Numbered from the stretch's first letter, positions 7,508-14,543 are shown. The stretch is 21,632 nucleotides of DNA from JAALLB01 sp964502215 (GCA_964502215.1 CAZCUN010000053.1:1-21632); one strand, 5' to 3'. The notes: generated from the letters alone by a model not told the origin. Translations and numbers: made by a program.

Positions 7508-8133
7508 GCATCAATTTTGTAAATCATATTAAGAAGTATTCTTTGCTTCCTATTTTGAGCCTTGGCTTGTGCCTTGGAACGCCAGTAAATGCTGCAAGTA
7601 CGCAAACTGTTTCGTCAACACAGACCCAAACAAATAATACAGCACAAGCACAAAAGCCTTCTGCACGTAAAATCTTTGTTGTTGAACAATCACTACCAGA
7701 TTTTCTAAGGCAAGCAGCGCGTCGTAACGGTTTAGAAATTACCATGACACCTCGCGTACGTGGGAATTTAAAGAACATTTCACTTCCGCTCAATATGGAA
7801 GGCATCTTGAAGCAGATCTCATCTCAGTTTGATTTGAAATGGCATTTTCAAAAGAAACAGGTATATATTTCAATAGGTTCTGAAAATACAACACGTATGA
7901 TTTTTCTTGGTAAGACCAAAATGAAAGACCTAGAAAGCGCACTTGAGGGCGCAGGATTATCGTCACCCTCTTATGACCTTAACTTTGTTGAAGATAGTAA
8001 TTCTGTCATCATCAATGGGCCTGCAAGTTACATTGCAAGTGTAGAGTTATTAGCTGAATCTCTGGGCAAAAACAAAAAAACAAAACGCGATAACTTAAAG
8101 ATTATTCGTTTTGGAACAGTAAATAACAATTAA
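7504..8133 (+). CDS. rhcC1: T3SS secretin N-terminal domain protein (RhcC1-like)
   Basis: 209 aa. A signal peptide runs to about residue 30 (GLCLGTPVNA-A) and a Q/T-rich linker follows. Residues 55-125 match the secretin N0 domain (KIFVVEQSLPDFLRQAA ... WHF..KQVYIS). Residues 130-188 match the next ring domain, ending with VIINGPASYIASVELL, the counterpart of the VxGPPRYV motif of T3SS secretins. The C-terminal pore-forming secretin domain is absent. In rhizobia the secretin is split into RhcC1 (this part) and RhcC2 (pore), so this is most likely a complete RhcC1, not a truncation. It would sit in the periplasm as part of the outer ring. Coupled to the upstream regulator by ATGA overlap. No rhcC2 lies in the window. 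Confidence 0.82.
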   Translation: MSINFVNHIKKYSLLPILSLGLCLGTPVNAASTQTVSSTQTQTNNTAQAQKPSARKIFVVEQSLPDFLRQAARRNGLEITMTPRVRGNLKNISLPLNMEGILKQISSQFDLKWHFQKKQVYISIGSENTTRMIFLGKTKMKDLESALEGAGLSSPSYDLNFVEDSNSVIINGPASYIASVELLAESLGKNKKTKRDNLKIIRFGTVNNN

Positions 8134-8246
8134 CGCGGTTTCTAAGTAATTTCCCTTATGTCACTACGCAATATTGGCATAAAAACAACGTAGACAATGT
8201 GGTAAAACACACACAGTATTAAATAGATTTATGAGTGGAGTATGTA

Positions 8247-8432
8247 ATGAACGCACCTAATATAGACTCAGTTTCGCAAGCAAACGGAAATTCTAACGTA
8301 CAAAGTAATGGCCAAGGAAATGAGAAACTTTCTGAAGCTTTTGAATATGCAATCAAAGGCGCAACACAAACGCTAACAATTACGACTAAAAAAGGTGCTG
8401 ATTTATACGCACTGAAACAACGTCCACAATAA
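8247..8432 (+). CDS. Small T3SS-associated protein, 61 aa, unknown
   Basis: 61 aa from the ATG at 8247, chosen because GGAG (8237-8240) lies 6 nt upstream; an earlier in-frame start at 8235 would overlap that site. The N-terminal half is polar and Asn/Ser/Gln-rich (low complexity), the C-terminal half is probably helical (LSEAFEYAIKGATQ) then Thr/Lys-rich. It has no signal peptide and no cysteine. Size, composition and position between the secretin and SctD genes fit a secreted small structural protein such as a needle or pilus subunit (SctF, NopA-like), but I see no diagnostic motif, so this is only a guess from context. Separated from both neighbours by about 90-115 bp, so it may have its own promoter. 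Confidence 0.6.
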   Translation: MNAPNIDSVSQANGNSNVQSNGQGNEKLSEAFEYAIKGATQTLTITTKKGADLYALKQRPQ

Positions 8433-8456
8433 GATTCTACATTTTTTTTATGTCAC

Positions 8457-8499
8457 ATCGGTTAAAACGTTAACTATCAAATCGGTAAAAAAGTTAACC
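8457..8499. promoter_or_regulatory. Pair of direct repeats upstream of sctD
   Basis: ATCGGTTAAAACGTTAACT (8457-8475) and ATCGGTAAAAAAGTTAACC (8481-8499) match at 15 of 19 positions and start 24 bp apart. They end 22 bp before the sctD start codon. A spacing near two helical turns fits two dimers of a regulator side by side. The repeat is read directly; its role is inference. Confidence 0.55.
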
Positions 8500-8521
8500 A
8501 TTACAGAGTATACACGAGCAC

Positions 8522-9538
8522 ATGATGAGTATGGAAAATATCATTAACACAGGCGTAGCCAAGATAAGTTCTTCTGACACAAGTCAGGCGAAAACTTATC
8601 TGTCTAATGCCAATGATACTTTAAAACATGCTGGGCACTACATGTTGGAAGTGCTCGATGGCGTGCATGAAGGTTCAACACACATCCAAAAATCAGGCAT
8701 CGTTAATATCGGCAAAGGCCCAGAAAATGATGTAATCTTATTTGGATCAAATATTGCTGAGAACCATTTCGAAGTTAAATTACAATCTGGAATTATTTCA
8801 AAACTTGAAGTGAAACCAATAGATTCCATAATTAAGCTTGAAGATGGGTCAATTGTAGAAGTTGGGCAACATGCTGAAATCTCAACAGGTGAAATCATTT
8901 CTTTTGGTGACACAAGAGTTGAAATAACGCGAATTGCTGATCCAAAATCATTCGTCAAACCGGGTATTAGAATATTTGCATTCTTATGTTTGCTTGCAAT
9001 GATACCTATTGTTTATGGCATTGCATCTAATTTTGTAGGTTCAGTTGCCGAAGCAGGTTCGCGCGTTGCAAACACAATGCATCAAGGTATTAAAAGTACA
9101 TCTGACAAACTGCTTGGCAACATTTCTACTGGAACAGATCAAAACCATGATGAAGCATTTGCTTGGACAGTTCGAGTAAAACTAGAAGATCTACAGCTTA
9201 ATCACAAACTTCGCGTTGCCCCTACTGCTGACGGATCTATTAGAGTATTCGGTAATATCGCAGATAGCGAATTACCAAGATGGACAAGCTTCCTACAATG
9301 GTATGATACAACATCAAGCTTTCCACCTTTAATCAGAGATGTTAGCCGCGCAAAGGTAGGCAATGACATTCCTCAAATCAAATCTGTTTGGCTTGATGAT
9401 AATCCTTCTGTCTTTTTCAAAGATGGTACTGTTGGTAGCATAGGAAGTAACATCAAAGCTGGCTGGAAAATCGTTGAAATTAATGACGTGAGCGTCATGA
9501 TCGAACGCGATGGCGCAATTATTTCACTAACTTACTAA
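8522..9538 (+). CDS. sctD: T3SS inner-membrane ring protein SctD (FHA domain)
   Basis: 338 aa. Residues 39-138 form an FHA-like domain (YMLEVLDGVHEG..., then GKGPENDVILFG..I...HFEV), the cytoplasmic part of SctD proteins. One membrane helix follows at about 149-167 (IRIFAFLCLLAMIPIVYGIA), and then a periplasmic region of about 170 residues with a ring-building fold near residues 215-290. This topology is that of SctD/YscD/Y4yQ; the periplasmic part is shorter than in YscD. It would form the outer of the two inner-membrane rings and contact the secretin and SctJ. The first of three close ATGs (8522, 8525, 8531) is used; GAG at 8516-8518 would serve either of the first two. A strong hairpin follows the stop. 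Identification rests on topology and cluster context. Confidence 0.82.
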   Translation: MMSMENIINTGVAKISSSDTSQAKTYLSNANDTLKHAGHYMLEVLDGVHEGSTHIQKSGIVNIGKGPENDVILFGSNIAENHFEVKLQSGIISKLEVKPIDSIIKLEDGSIVEVGQHAEISTGEIISFGDTRVEITRIADPKSFVKPGIRIFAFLCLLAMIPIVYGIASNFVGSVAEAGSRVANTMHQGIKSTSDKLLGNISTGTDQNHDEAFAWTVRVKLEDLQLNHKLRVAPTADGSIRVFGNIADSELPRWTSFLQWYDTTSSFPPLIRDVSRAKVGNDIPQIKSVWLDDNPSVFFKDGTVGSIGSNIKAGWKIVEINDVSVMIERDGAIISLTY

Positions 9539-9550
9539 ATTTTAGCGAAG

Positions 9551-9590
9551 TCAAACCCAAGCTAAGTTACGGCTTAACTTGGCAGTTTGA
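9551..9590 (+). terminator. Long hairpin between sctD and the 137-aa gene
   Basis: Outer arms TCAAAC (9551-9556) and GTTTGA (9585-9590) and inner arms CCAAGCTAAG (9557-9566) and CTTAACTTGG (9573-9582) pair with one mismatch, a 2-nt bulge and a 6-nt loop: about 15 paired bases. It starts 13 nt after the sctD stop. There is no T-run after it, so it may be a terminator helped by Rho, an mRNA-stabilising 3' end, or a protein binding site for the promoter just downstream. The structure is clear; the function is not. Confidence 0.6.
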
Positions 9591-9608
9591 AAGCATTATG
9601 CCGTTAGT

Positions 9609-9624
9609 TGGCACAAATATTGCT
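9609..9624 (+). promoter_or_regulatory. Sigma-54 (RpoN) -24/-12 promoter
   Basis: TGGCAC-AAATA-TTGCT, preceded by T, matches the sigma-54 consensus (YTGGCACG-N4-TTGCW) at all key positions: GG at 9610-9611 and GC at 9622-9623 are separated by exactly 10 bp. It lies 43 bp before the start codon at 9668, so transcription would begin near 9636. It would drive the 137-aa gene, the TPR gene and sctV. Such promoters need an AAA+ enhancer-binding protein, and none is encoded in the window. Confidence 0.65.
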
Positions 9625-9667
9625 CCATAAATACATAACAGCGTAACCGCATTTCGAAGAGTGATAA

Positions 9668-10081
9668 ATGTCCCGTATTGAAACAAGAAATAATACTGCC
9701 GTTGTACAAACCCCAAACCAGGGCGATGTAAAAAGCAATTCAAAGCTAAACAACGCTGCTACACCGTTAGCAATAAAACATTTTACAAATATTCGTTCAA
9801 AGTTTTCAGATGGCAAAAAGATCATTGCGAAAAAAGCAAAGAAGCTTGTTGCAGCGAGTGATATTGCAGAAACAGATTTACAGCCCCTATCAGGAAAAAA
9901 TCGCGACCAAATGATGGGTGACCTTTCTCGTATATTGATGGCAATTAATTCATATGACGATTCTAAAGGCGAAGATGAAACTTCTAAGCTTTGCAAAATG
10001 ATGTTGAACGAGCACGTGCGTCGTCTGTCAATGATTGCAGGAACTGAAGTTGTGTCAGACGGACTAAAGGGGAACGCTTAA
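9668..10081 (+). CDS. T3SS-associated protein of unknown function, 137 aa
   Basis: 137 aa, basic and polar at the N terminus (no signal peptide, no membrane helix), with a probable helical C-terminal half (residues 78-125, LSRILMAINSYDD, then KLCKMMLNEHVRRLSMIAG). Not recognised as a named family. It is the first gene behind the sigma-54-type promoter and is followed after 1 bp by a TPR-protein gene and then sctV. In Ysc-type systems the matching place before sctV is taken by yscX and yscY, a secreted 120-aa protein and its TPR chaperone, which together bind SctV. By position and size this could be an SctX-like secreted component, but sequence similarity is not evident to me. Confidence 0.7.
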   Translation: MSRIETRNNTAVVQTPNQGDVKSNSKLNNAATPLAIKHFTNIRSKFSDGKKIIAKKAKKLVAASDIAETDLQPLSGKNRDQMMGDLSRILMAINSYDDSKGEDETSKLCKMMLNEHVRRLSMIAGTEVVSDGLKGNA

Positions 10082-10082
10082 C

Positions 10083-10697
10083 ATGGCTCTCAAACATTTC
10101 GCATCACAAATTCAAGATAAAAAAGTAGAACAAGTTGCAACGCAGTCTATGACTGAAAAGCAACCTGAAAAACAGTCGAGACTTGCTAAGCTAGAAACCA
10201 TGCAAGCAGGTAAATCTACTATAAAAAAACCTACAAAAACAGCGCTTTCACAGCCACCTAATACGCAAGTAAACTTGTCAAATTTAAATGCTAATCAAGC
10301 AAATAATATTGAGCAAGAAACTAACGACATCAATCCTGCATTGAAGGAAATTCCCCTTACTTGGAGTGATCAGCAAATGCTTTGTGCGCTATCAGCCATG
10401 CAGATACGCTATGGTCGTGCAGCAGAAGCAATTCCTTATCTAATGATGATAAGAAAAATTAACCCAAAGAATATAGAATGTTGCAGACTATTAGCAGTTG
10501 CATTCATGCGCCTTAAGCGCTGGCATGAAGCAGAGGCTATGGTGGAAGAATACGACCATTTGCAAAAAACTAACCAAGGTAGTGCTTTGAATGGTGTAGT
10601 GCTTTTGTATCGCAGTATTGTTTCATTCAAAACAAATAAAATTGCTGATGCTAAATCTTGGTTTGGCAAATTCCGCTCATTTAACAAGGTAAGCTGA
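10083..10697 (+). CDS. TPR-repeat T3SS protein (Y4yS / SctY-like)
   Basis: 204 aa. Residues 1-85 are polar, rich in K, Q, T and N, and probably disordered. Residues 95-200 form about three TPR-like helical hairpins, for example DQQMLCALSAMQIRYGRAAE (96-115), ECCRLLAVAFMRLKRWHEAE (132-151) and LLYRSIVSFKTNKIADAKSW (174-193), each with the small-residue spacing of TPRs. A TPR protein directly before sctV is known in rhizobia (Y4yS before RhcV) and in Ysc systems (YscY before YscV), where it is a chaperone docking on the SctV cytoplasmic ring. The start has AGGGG upstream. It is 1 bp from both neighbours, so the three genes form one tight operon. TPR fold good, partner inferred. Confidence 0.75.
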   Translation: MALKHFASQIQDKKVEQVATQSMTEKQPEKQSRLAKLETMQAGKSTIKKPTKTALSQPPNTQVNLSNLNANQANNIEQETNDINPALKEIPLTWSDQQMLCALSAMQIRYGRAAEAIPYLMMIRKINPKNIECCRLLAVAFMRLKRWHEAEAMVEEYDHLQKTNQGSALNGVVLLYRSIVSFKTNKIADAKSWFGKFRSFNKVS

Positions 10698-10698
10698 A

Positions 10699-12801
10699 AT
10701 GAAATTACTTAGTCTCTTCAAAGGCCGTCAGGATTTAGCGCTTGTTGCTATGCTGATGATGATTGTATTGGTAATGATTATTCCATTGCCAACAATCTTG
10801 ATTGACTCGCTAATTGTTTTAAACATCGCCTTAACAGTGATGATTTTGATGGTAGCTGTTTACCTTCAAAGGCCTGATGACTTTTCAGTTTTTCCAGCCG
10901 TTATTCTAATTGCCACTACTTTTAGACTGGCAGTATCTGTTTCCACAACACGAATGATCTTATCAGAAGCGGATGCAGGCGATATTGTTGAAACTTTTGG
11001 AACATTTGTAACCGCAGGCAGTGTTGCTGTTGGTCTTGTGATCTTTTTAATCATTACAACGGTACAGTTTGTCGTGATTACAAAAGGTTCTGAACGTGTT
11101 GCGGAAGTTGCTGCACGCTTTACTTTGGACGCCCTACCTGGCCGCCAAATGAGTATTGATGCAGAACTTCGCGCAGGTGATATTACTTCAGAAGAAGCAA
11201 CCAGTCGCCGCCGTAAACTGGAAAAAGAAAACCAGTTCTTTGGCGCGATGGACGGCTCAATGAAATTCGTAAAAGGCGATGCAATTGCAGGCCTTATTAT
11301 TATTGCAATCAACCTTGTTGGTGGTATTTCAATCGGTATTTTGAATGAAGGCATGTCTGCTGCTGAAGCAGGTTCGGTTTATTCAAGACTAACGGTTGGT
11401 GATGGCCTAGTGGCACAATTACCTGCACTTATCATGGCGATTTGTGCTGGTACAATTATTACCCGTGTTACAACTGAAACAGAGAAAGATCTTGGTACAG
11501 ACATTTCTGAGCAGTTGATTGGCAAATCAAAATCACTTTATATTGGCGCAGTTTTAATCGCATTAATCGGCCTTATTCCTGGTTTCCCAACAATCCTGTT
11601 TTGGGCAATGGCTTTGGTCTTAGGTGCTAGCGCATTTTTTATAAGCAAGCGTGAAGCCAAGAGCATTGAAGAAGAGGAAATCGCTAAGGAAAACACTGCA
11701 AAGGGTATTCCTGCATCAAAAGCAGAGGCTGATAAAAGCATCGCAGTTTCTGCAAATGATATATTTAAAATTTCTGCAGGTGATGAAGTTTATAATGAGT
11801 TTAATCGTGATGAATTCATTATTGCTCGTGACGCAGCTTTAGAACGTGGTTTTAAAAGAACAGGTATTGATCTACCAGTATTTGGTATTGAAGCCGATAA
11901 AAATCTTGAACCAAGTAAAATCATTCTAACACTAGATAATGTGTCTGTATTCAGTGCAGAAATCCCAAAAGGCGTTAAGGTCGCAATTTGTGAGCCAGAT
12001 ATTTTGGAAATAAATGGGTTGCCAATCATCGCAGTTGAAGAGCATTGGCCGCTACGATCAGCTTATTGGATTGATGAAGCAAACGAGTTCATTCTAACAG
12101 ATGCAGGTATTGAAGTAATTGGGATGGGAGAATTGCTTGCCCGTCTTGGATCTCACTACTTGATTACGAAAGTATCACGCATTCTTGGCTATAAAGCAGT
12201 TCAAGAAATCATCAAAGATCTTGCAAAAGAACACGATCAACTTGCAACACAGGTTTCACAAACACTTTCACCTGTGCAAATGTTGAACGTATTGCGTAGC
12301 TTGCTGGATGATGGCGTACCACTTTTACCGCGTAGAATTCTGTTTGAAGCACTATTAGAAGGTACACTTTCAGGCGGCAGCGCATCTAACCTTGCAGAAC
12401 AAGCACGCTTTGCCCTTGCCCGCCAAGTTTGCTCTAATTACGCAGACGAAAATAGATTAATCGCAGGTTACGTAATTGAACCGCAAATGGAAGTTGAGAT
12501 TGCTAACAGCATCAACTATCAGCAGGAAGAAAATAACTTTCACCCATCTGCGGCGCTATCAGACGCACTTTTAAAAGACATTACAGAGCGTCATCATATT
12601 GAGGAATTAAATGCAAAACCTCCAGTAATTTTGACAAAAACAGAGTTACGCCGCCCACTATCACAGTATTTAAAAGCACATAACCTCGCTTTCCACGTGG
12701 TAGCATTCAGAGAATTGTCTGGTGAATTTAATTTCAACCCAATTGGTACAATTGGCATGGAATTTGCATCACAAGAGACATATACGGAAGCAGCTGAGTA
12801 A
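10699..12801 (+). CDS. sctV: T3SS major export gate protein SctV
   Basis: 700 aa, the usual length of SctV/FlhA (about 690). The N-terminal third has about eight membrane helices (from residue 12 to 315). The FHIPEP-family signature lies between them at residues 133-165 (RVAEVAARFTLDALPGRQMS then DAELRAGDI). After a linker near 320-355 comes the cytoplasmic domain that forms the nonameric ring and binds chaperone-substrate complexes. It conducts the proton-driven step of export together with SctR, S, T and U. The start codon lies 1 bp after the TPR gene stop. A weak hairpin and T-rich stretch follow at 12817. Placement after a TPR gene and apart from sctN-sctU is as in rhizobial rhcV and Ysc clusters. 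Confidence 0.97.
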   Translation: MKLLSLFKGRQDLALVAMLMMIVLVMIIPLPTILIDSLIVLNIALTVMILMVAVYLQRPDDFSVFPAVILIATTFRLAVSVSTTRMILSEADAGDIVETFGTFVTAGSVAVGLVIFLIITTVQFVVITKGSERVAEVAARFTLDALPGRQMSIDAELRAGDITSEEATSRRRKLEKENQFFGAMDGSMKFVKGDAIAGLIIIAINLVGGISIGILNEGMSAAEAGSVYSRLTVGDGLVAQLPALIMAICAGTIITRVTTETEKDLGTDISEQLIGKSKSLYIGAVLIALIGLIPGFPTILFWAMALVLGASAFFISKREAKSIEEEEIAKENTAKGIPASKAEADKSIAVSANDIFKISAGDEVYNEFNRDEFIIARDAALERGFKRTGIDLPVFGIEADKNLEPSKIILTLDNVSVFSAEIPKGVKVAICEPDILEINGLPIIAVEEHWPLRSAYWIDEANEFILTDAGIEVIGMGELLARLGSHYLITKVSRILGYKAVQEIIKDLAKEHDQLATQVSQTLSPVQMLNVLRSLLDDGVPLLPRRILFEALLEGTLSGGSASNLAEQARFALARQVCSNYADENRLIAGYVIEPQMEVEIANSINYQQEENNFHPSAALSDALLKDITERHHIEELNAKPPVILTKTELRRPLSQYLKAHNLAFHVVAFRELSGEFNFNPIGTIGMEFASQETYTEAAE

Positions 12802-12816
12802 CGCCGAAGTGAAGCT

Positions 12817-12847
12817 TTACTTTTACCGATAAGTAATTGTTTTTATT
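12817..12847 (+). terminator. Possible weak terminator after sctV
   Basis: TTACTT (12817-12822) and AAGTAA (12831-12836) form a perfect 6-bp stem around an 8-nt loop, followed by TTGTTTTTATT. The stem is AT-only apart from one G-C pair, so termination would be inefficient. It lies 16 bp after the sctV stop and before the promoter region of the next transcription unit. Confidence 0.4.
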
Positions 12848-12864
12848 AAATAATTATATTCAAT

Positions 12865-12919
12865 ACGGTAATTCTAAGTAGTATTTACTGTGTTACGCTG
12901 GGTCACGATCTGATACAAT
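12865..12919 (+). promoter_or_regulatory. Probable promoter region of the second T3SS operon
   Basis: A TACAAT -10-like hexamer at 12914-12919 lies 35 bp before the start codon at 12954; no good -35 hexamer is seen at 17 bp, which would fit an activated promoter. About 45 bp upstream lies ACGGTAA (12865-12871), the same core as in the palindrome at 6656 and the repeats at 8457. It would drive the run from the 70-aa gene onward. The prediction is by eye. Confidence 0.35.
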
Positions 12920-12953
12920 GAAGCATTAAAGTTTTATTAATGGAGAATTAAAA

Positions 12954-13166
12954 ATGGAAATCGGTGGCATAAGCCCGCAATTTAATCCTACAGACTCAGC
13001 AACTAACGCTGCTGCTCCTGGCGTGAATCCAAGTGTCGCTCCTGCAGATACCGCAACAAGCCAAGCTCAAGAACTTAATGCAGCAGCAGAAACTGCATTC
13101 GCATCAGTCTTCTTCTCAATGTTGCAAAACATCTTAGCTGAAGCTCAAAACAACTCAGGTTCATAA
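12954..13166 (+). CDS. Small T3SS-associated protein, 70 aa, candidate filament subunit
   Basis: 70 aa, with no signal peptide and no cysteine. The first 40 residues are Pro/Ala/Thr/Asn-rich and probably flexible; residues 41-65 form a single amphipathic to hydrophobic helix (ELNAAAETAFASVFFSMLQN). The helix pattern resembles the C-terminal helix of the SctI-like protein encoded next. GGAG is well placed upstream of the ATG, and the next gene starts 11 bp after the stop. Rhizobial NopA (about 70 aa) is a secreted pilus subunit of this size, and needle proteins are small helical proteins of 60-90 aa. The standard C-terminal needle motif is not visible, so a needle/pilus (SctF) role is inferred from size and place only. 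Confidence 0.65.
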   Translation: MEIGGISPQFNPTDSATNAAAPGVNPSVAPADTATSQAQELNAAAETAFASVFFSMLQNILAEAQNNSGS

Positions 13167-13177
13167 GGAAACATAGT

Positions 13178-13660
13178 ATGACAATTCCTCCTGTAGGCGC
13201 TGTTGGCGCTGACCCATCACAAGCATTGAAGCAAGTAGCACAAGCTGCTGAGCAAAAGTCATCAAGCAGCGAAGTTTCTCCAACTTCAAATGCTACATCG
13301 CTATCAATCAGCAATTCAATTCCAGCTTCTTTGGAAGTTGCACCACAGACATCTAATGCCCCAACACAGCCAGGCTTTGCCTCATCTGTATTAGACGGTG
13401 TATACACACAAATTGATAAGCTCTCTTCTCAAGTTCCAAATGCAACTGAGCAGGTGTCCCCTATTGATACACTAAAAAATCAGATATCATCAAAAGTTGA
13501 AGGCATGAGCCCATCAGATGCAACTGGATTATCGCCTGAAAAAGACAGCAAAGTAGATGCATTATCAAAAACCTTTGACCATGCAATCTTCATGGCAATG
13601 GTTAATCAGGTTGTTAGCGGTGTTTCTGATACTTCAAGAACACTAATTAGGCAGAGCTAA
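13178..13660 (+). CDS. sctI: T3SS inner rod protein SctI (NolB/NopB-like)
   Basis: 160 aa, nearly the length of rhizobial NolB/NopB. The first 120 residues are low-complexity (Ser, Thr, Pro, Gln, Ala), typical of a secreted early substrate. The C-terminal 35 residues form a helix ending in FMAMVNQVVSGVSDTSRTLI, which fits the C-terminal pattern of SctI proteins (hydrophobic helix, V-x-S motif, then T-L-(I/L)-R-Q). It lies directly before sctJ, as nolB lies before rhcJ (nolT) in rhizobia and as sctI precedes sctJ in other clusters. It would form the inner rod or needle adapter between the export gate and the needle. AAGGAAA precedes the ATG. Assignment leans on the C-terminal motif and synteny. 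Confidence 0.75.
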   Translation: MTIPPVGAVGADPSQALKQVAQAAEQKSSSSEVSPTSNATSLSISNSIPASLEVAPQTSNAPTQPGFASSVLDGVYTQIDKLSSQVPNATEQVSPIDTLKNQISSKVEGMSPSDATGLSPEKDSKVDALSKTFDHAIFMAMVNQVVSGVSDTSRTLIRQS

Positions 13661-13763
13661 TCATAAAATATTAATTAGACTTAGTTATTATAAAATAAAG
13701 AAACTGTAGTGATAAAGATAGACTAAACGATCAACGCTTTTATATGTATCGAGTGGAAAGCAA

Positions 13764-14543
13764 ATGAACAAAATGCGCGCAAATAGACCGACTAAGAAAT
13801 ACGCAAACCTTGGCATTGTCATGGCTGCAACTTTATTTCTTGCTGGGTGTCAATCAGAACTTTATTCAAACCTACAAGAACGCGAAGTCAATGAAATGAT
13901 TTCTGTTCTAGCAGTGAATGGTATCGAGGCATCACGTTCTTCAGATGGTAAAGGAAACTATTCTGTAAGCGTAGACCGTAGTGATTTTAGCCAAGCAATT
14001 GCAAAGCTATCTGAAAAAGGCCTACCACGCGAGCAGTTTGGATCATTAGGTAAAATCTTCAACTCTGAAAAACTGGTTTCTACTCCCTTCGAAGAACGCG
14101 CACGTTTTATGCATGCCCTAAACGAAGAACTGTCTAATTCTATTACTCGCATTAATGGCGTTGTATCAGCTCGTGTTCATTTGATGGTACCAGAAGACAG
14201 CCCATTTGAGGACAATAAGACACCGCCACGTGCTTCTGTATTTATCTACCAAGAAGCGGGCAAAGATTTACGTCCGCAAATTCCAACGATCAAAAACTTG
14301 ATTGTTAACAGCCTAGATAATCTCGAGTATTCATTTGTTGAGGTTGCGCTTTTTGAAGACAACACATCAGCAACAGCAACCCCGACACGAAGATCAACAG
14401 TAGCTTCATTTGGCAGCAGTGTTTGGAATCTATTTCTTTTAGCACTACTTGGTGTTGTAGCTTGGTTTGGATTTAAACTAACAAGTGAAAGCACTTCGAA
14501 GGGTAAAAAACGTCAGAAAACAATCACAGCTAAGAGTAAATAG
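13764..14543 (+). CDS. sctJ: T3SS inner-membrane ring lipoprotein SctJ
   Basis: 259 aa. A lipoprotein signal ends in the lipobox LAGC (26-29), so C29 is acylated. Two ring-building domains follow (about residues 30-95 and 108-200), with the family blocks LYSNLQEREVNEMISVLAVN and PFEERARFMHALNEELSNSI and the RVHLMVPE segment (137-144). A C-terminal membrane helix lies at about 219-239 and the tail is basic. This is the YscJ/PrgK/RhcJ family, homologous to the N-terminal part of flagellar FliF. It forms the inner ring of 24 subunits with SctD around the export gate. GGAAAG precedes the ATG. A 103-bp AT-rich gap separates it from sctI, possibly with an additional promoter. Confidence 0.96.
   Translation: MNKMRANRPTKKYANLGIVMAATLFLAGCQSELYSNLQEREVNEMISVLAVNGIEASRSSDGKGNYSVSVDRSDFSQAIAKLSEKGLPREQFGSLGKIFNSEKLVSTPFEERARFMHALNEELSNSITRINGVVSARVHLMVPEDSPFEDNKTPPRASVFIYQEAGKDLRPQIPTIKNLIVNSLDNLEYSFVEVALFEDNTSATATPTRRSTVASFGSSVWNLFLLALLGVVAWFGFKLTSESTSKGKKRQKTITAKSK

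Noticed and set aside
8180..8210. TTGGCAT...CAACG before the 61-aa gene as a sigma-54 promoter
   Set aside because: The -24 part is close to consensus but the -12 part lacks the GC dinucleotide at the right distance.
10866..11354. 162-codon open frame on the - strand inside sctV
   Set aside because: Lies wholly antisense to a certain sctV, has low-complexity composition and no ribosome binding site I can see; a shadow frame.
13075..13407. 110-codon open frame on the - strand over the 70-aa and sctI genes
   Set aside because: Both + strand genes have good ribosome binding sites and tight operon spacing, and the - strand product has shadow-like composition.
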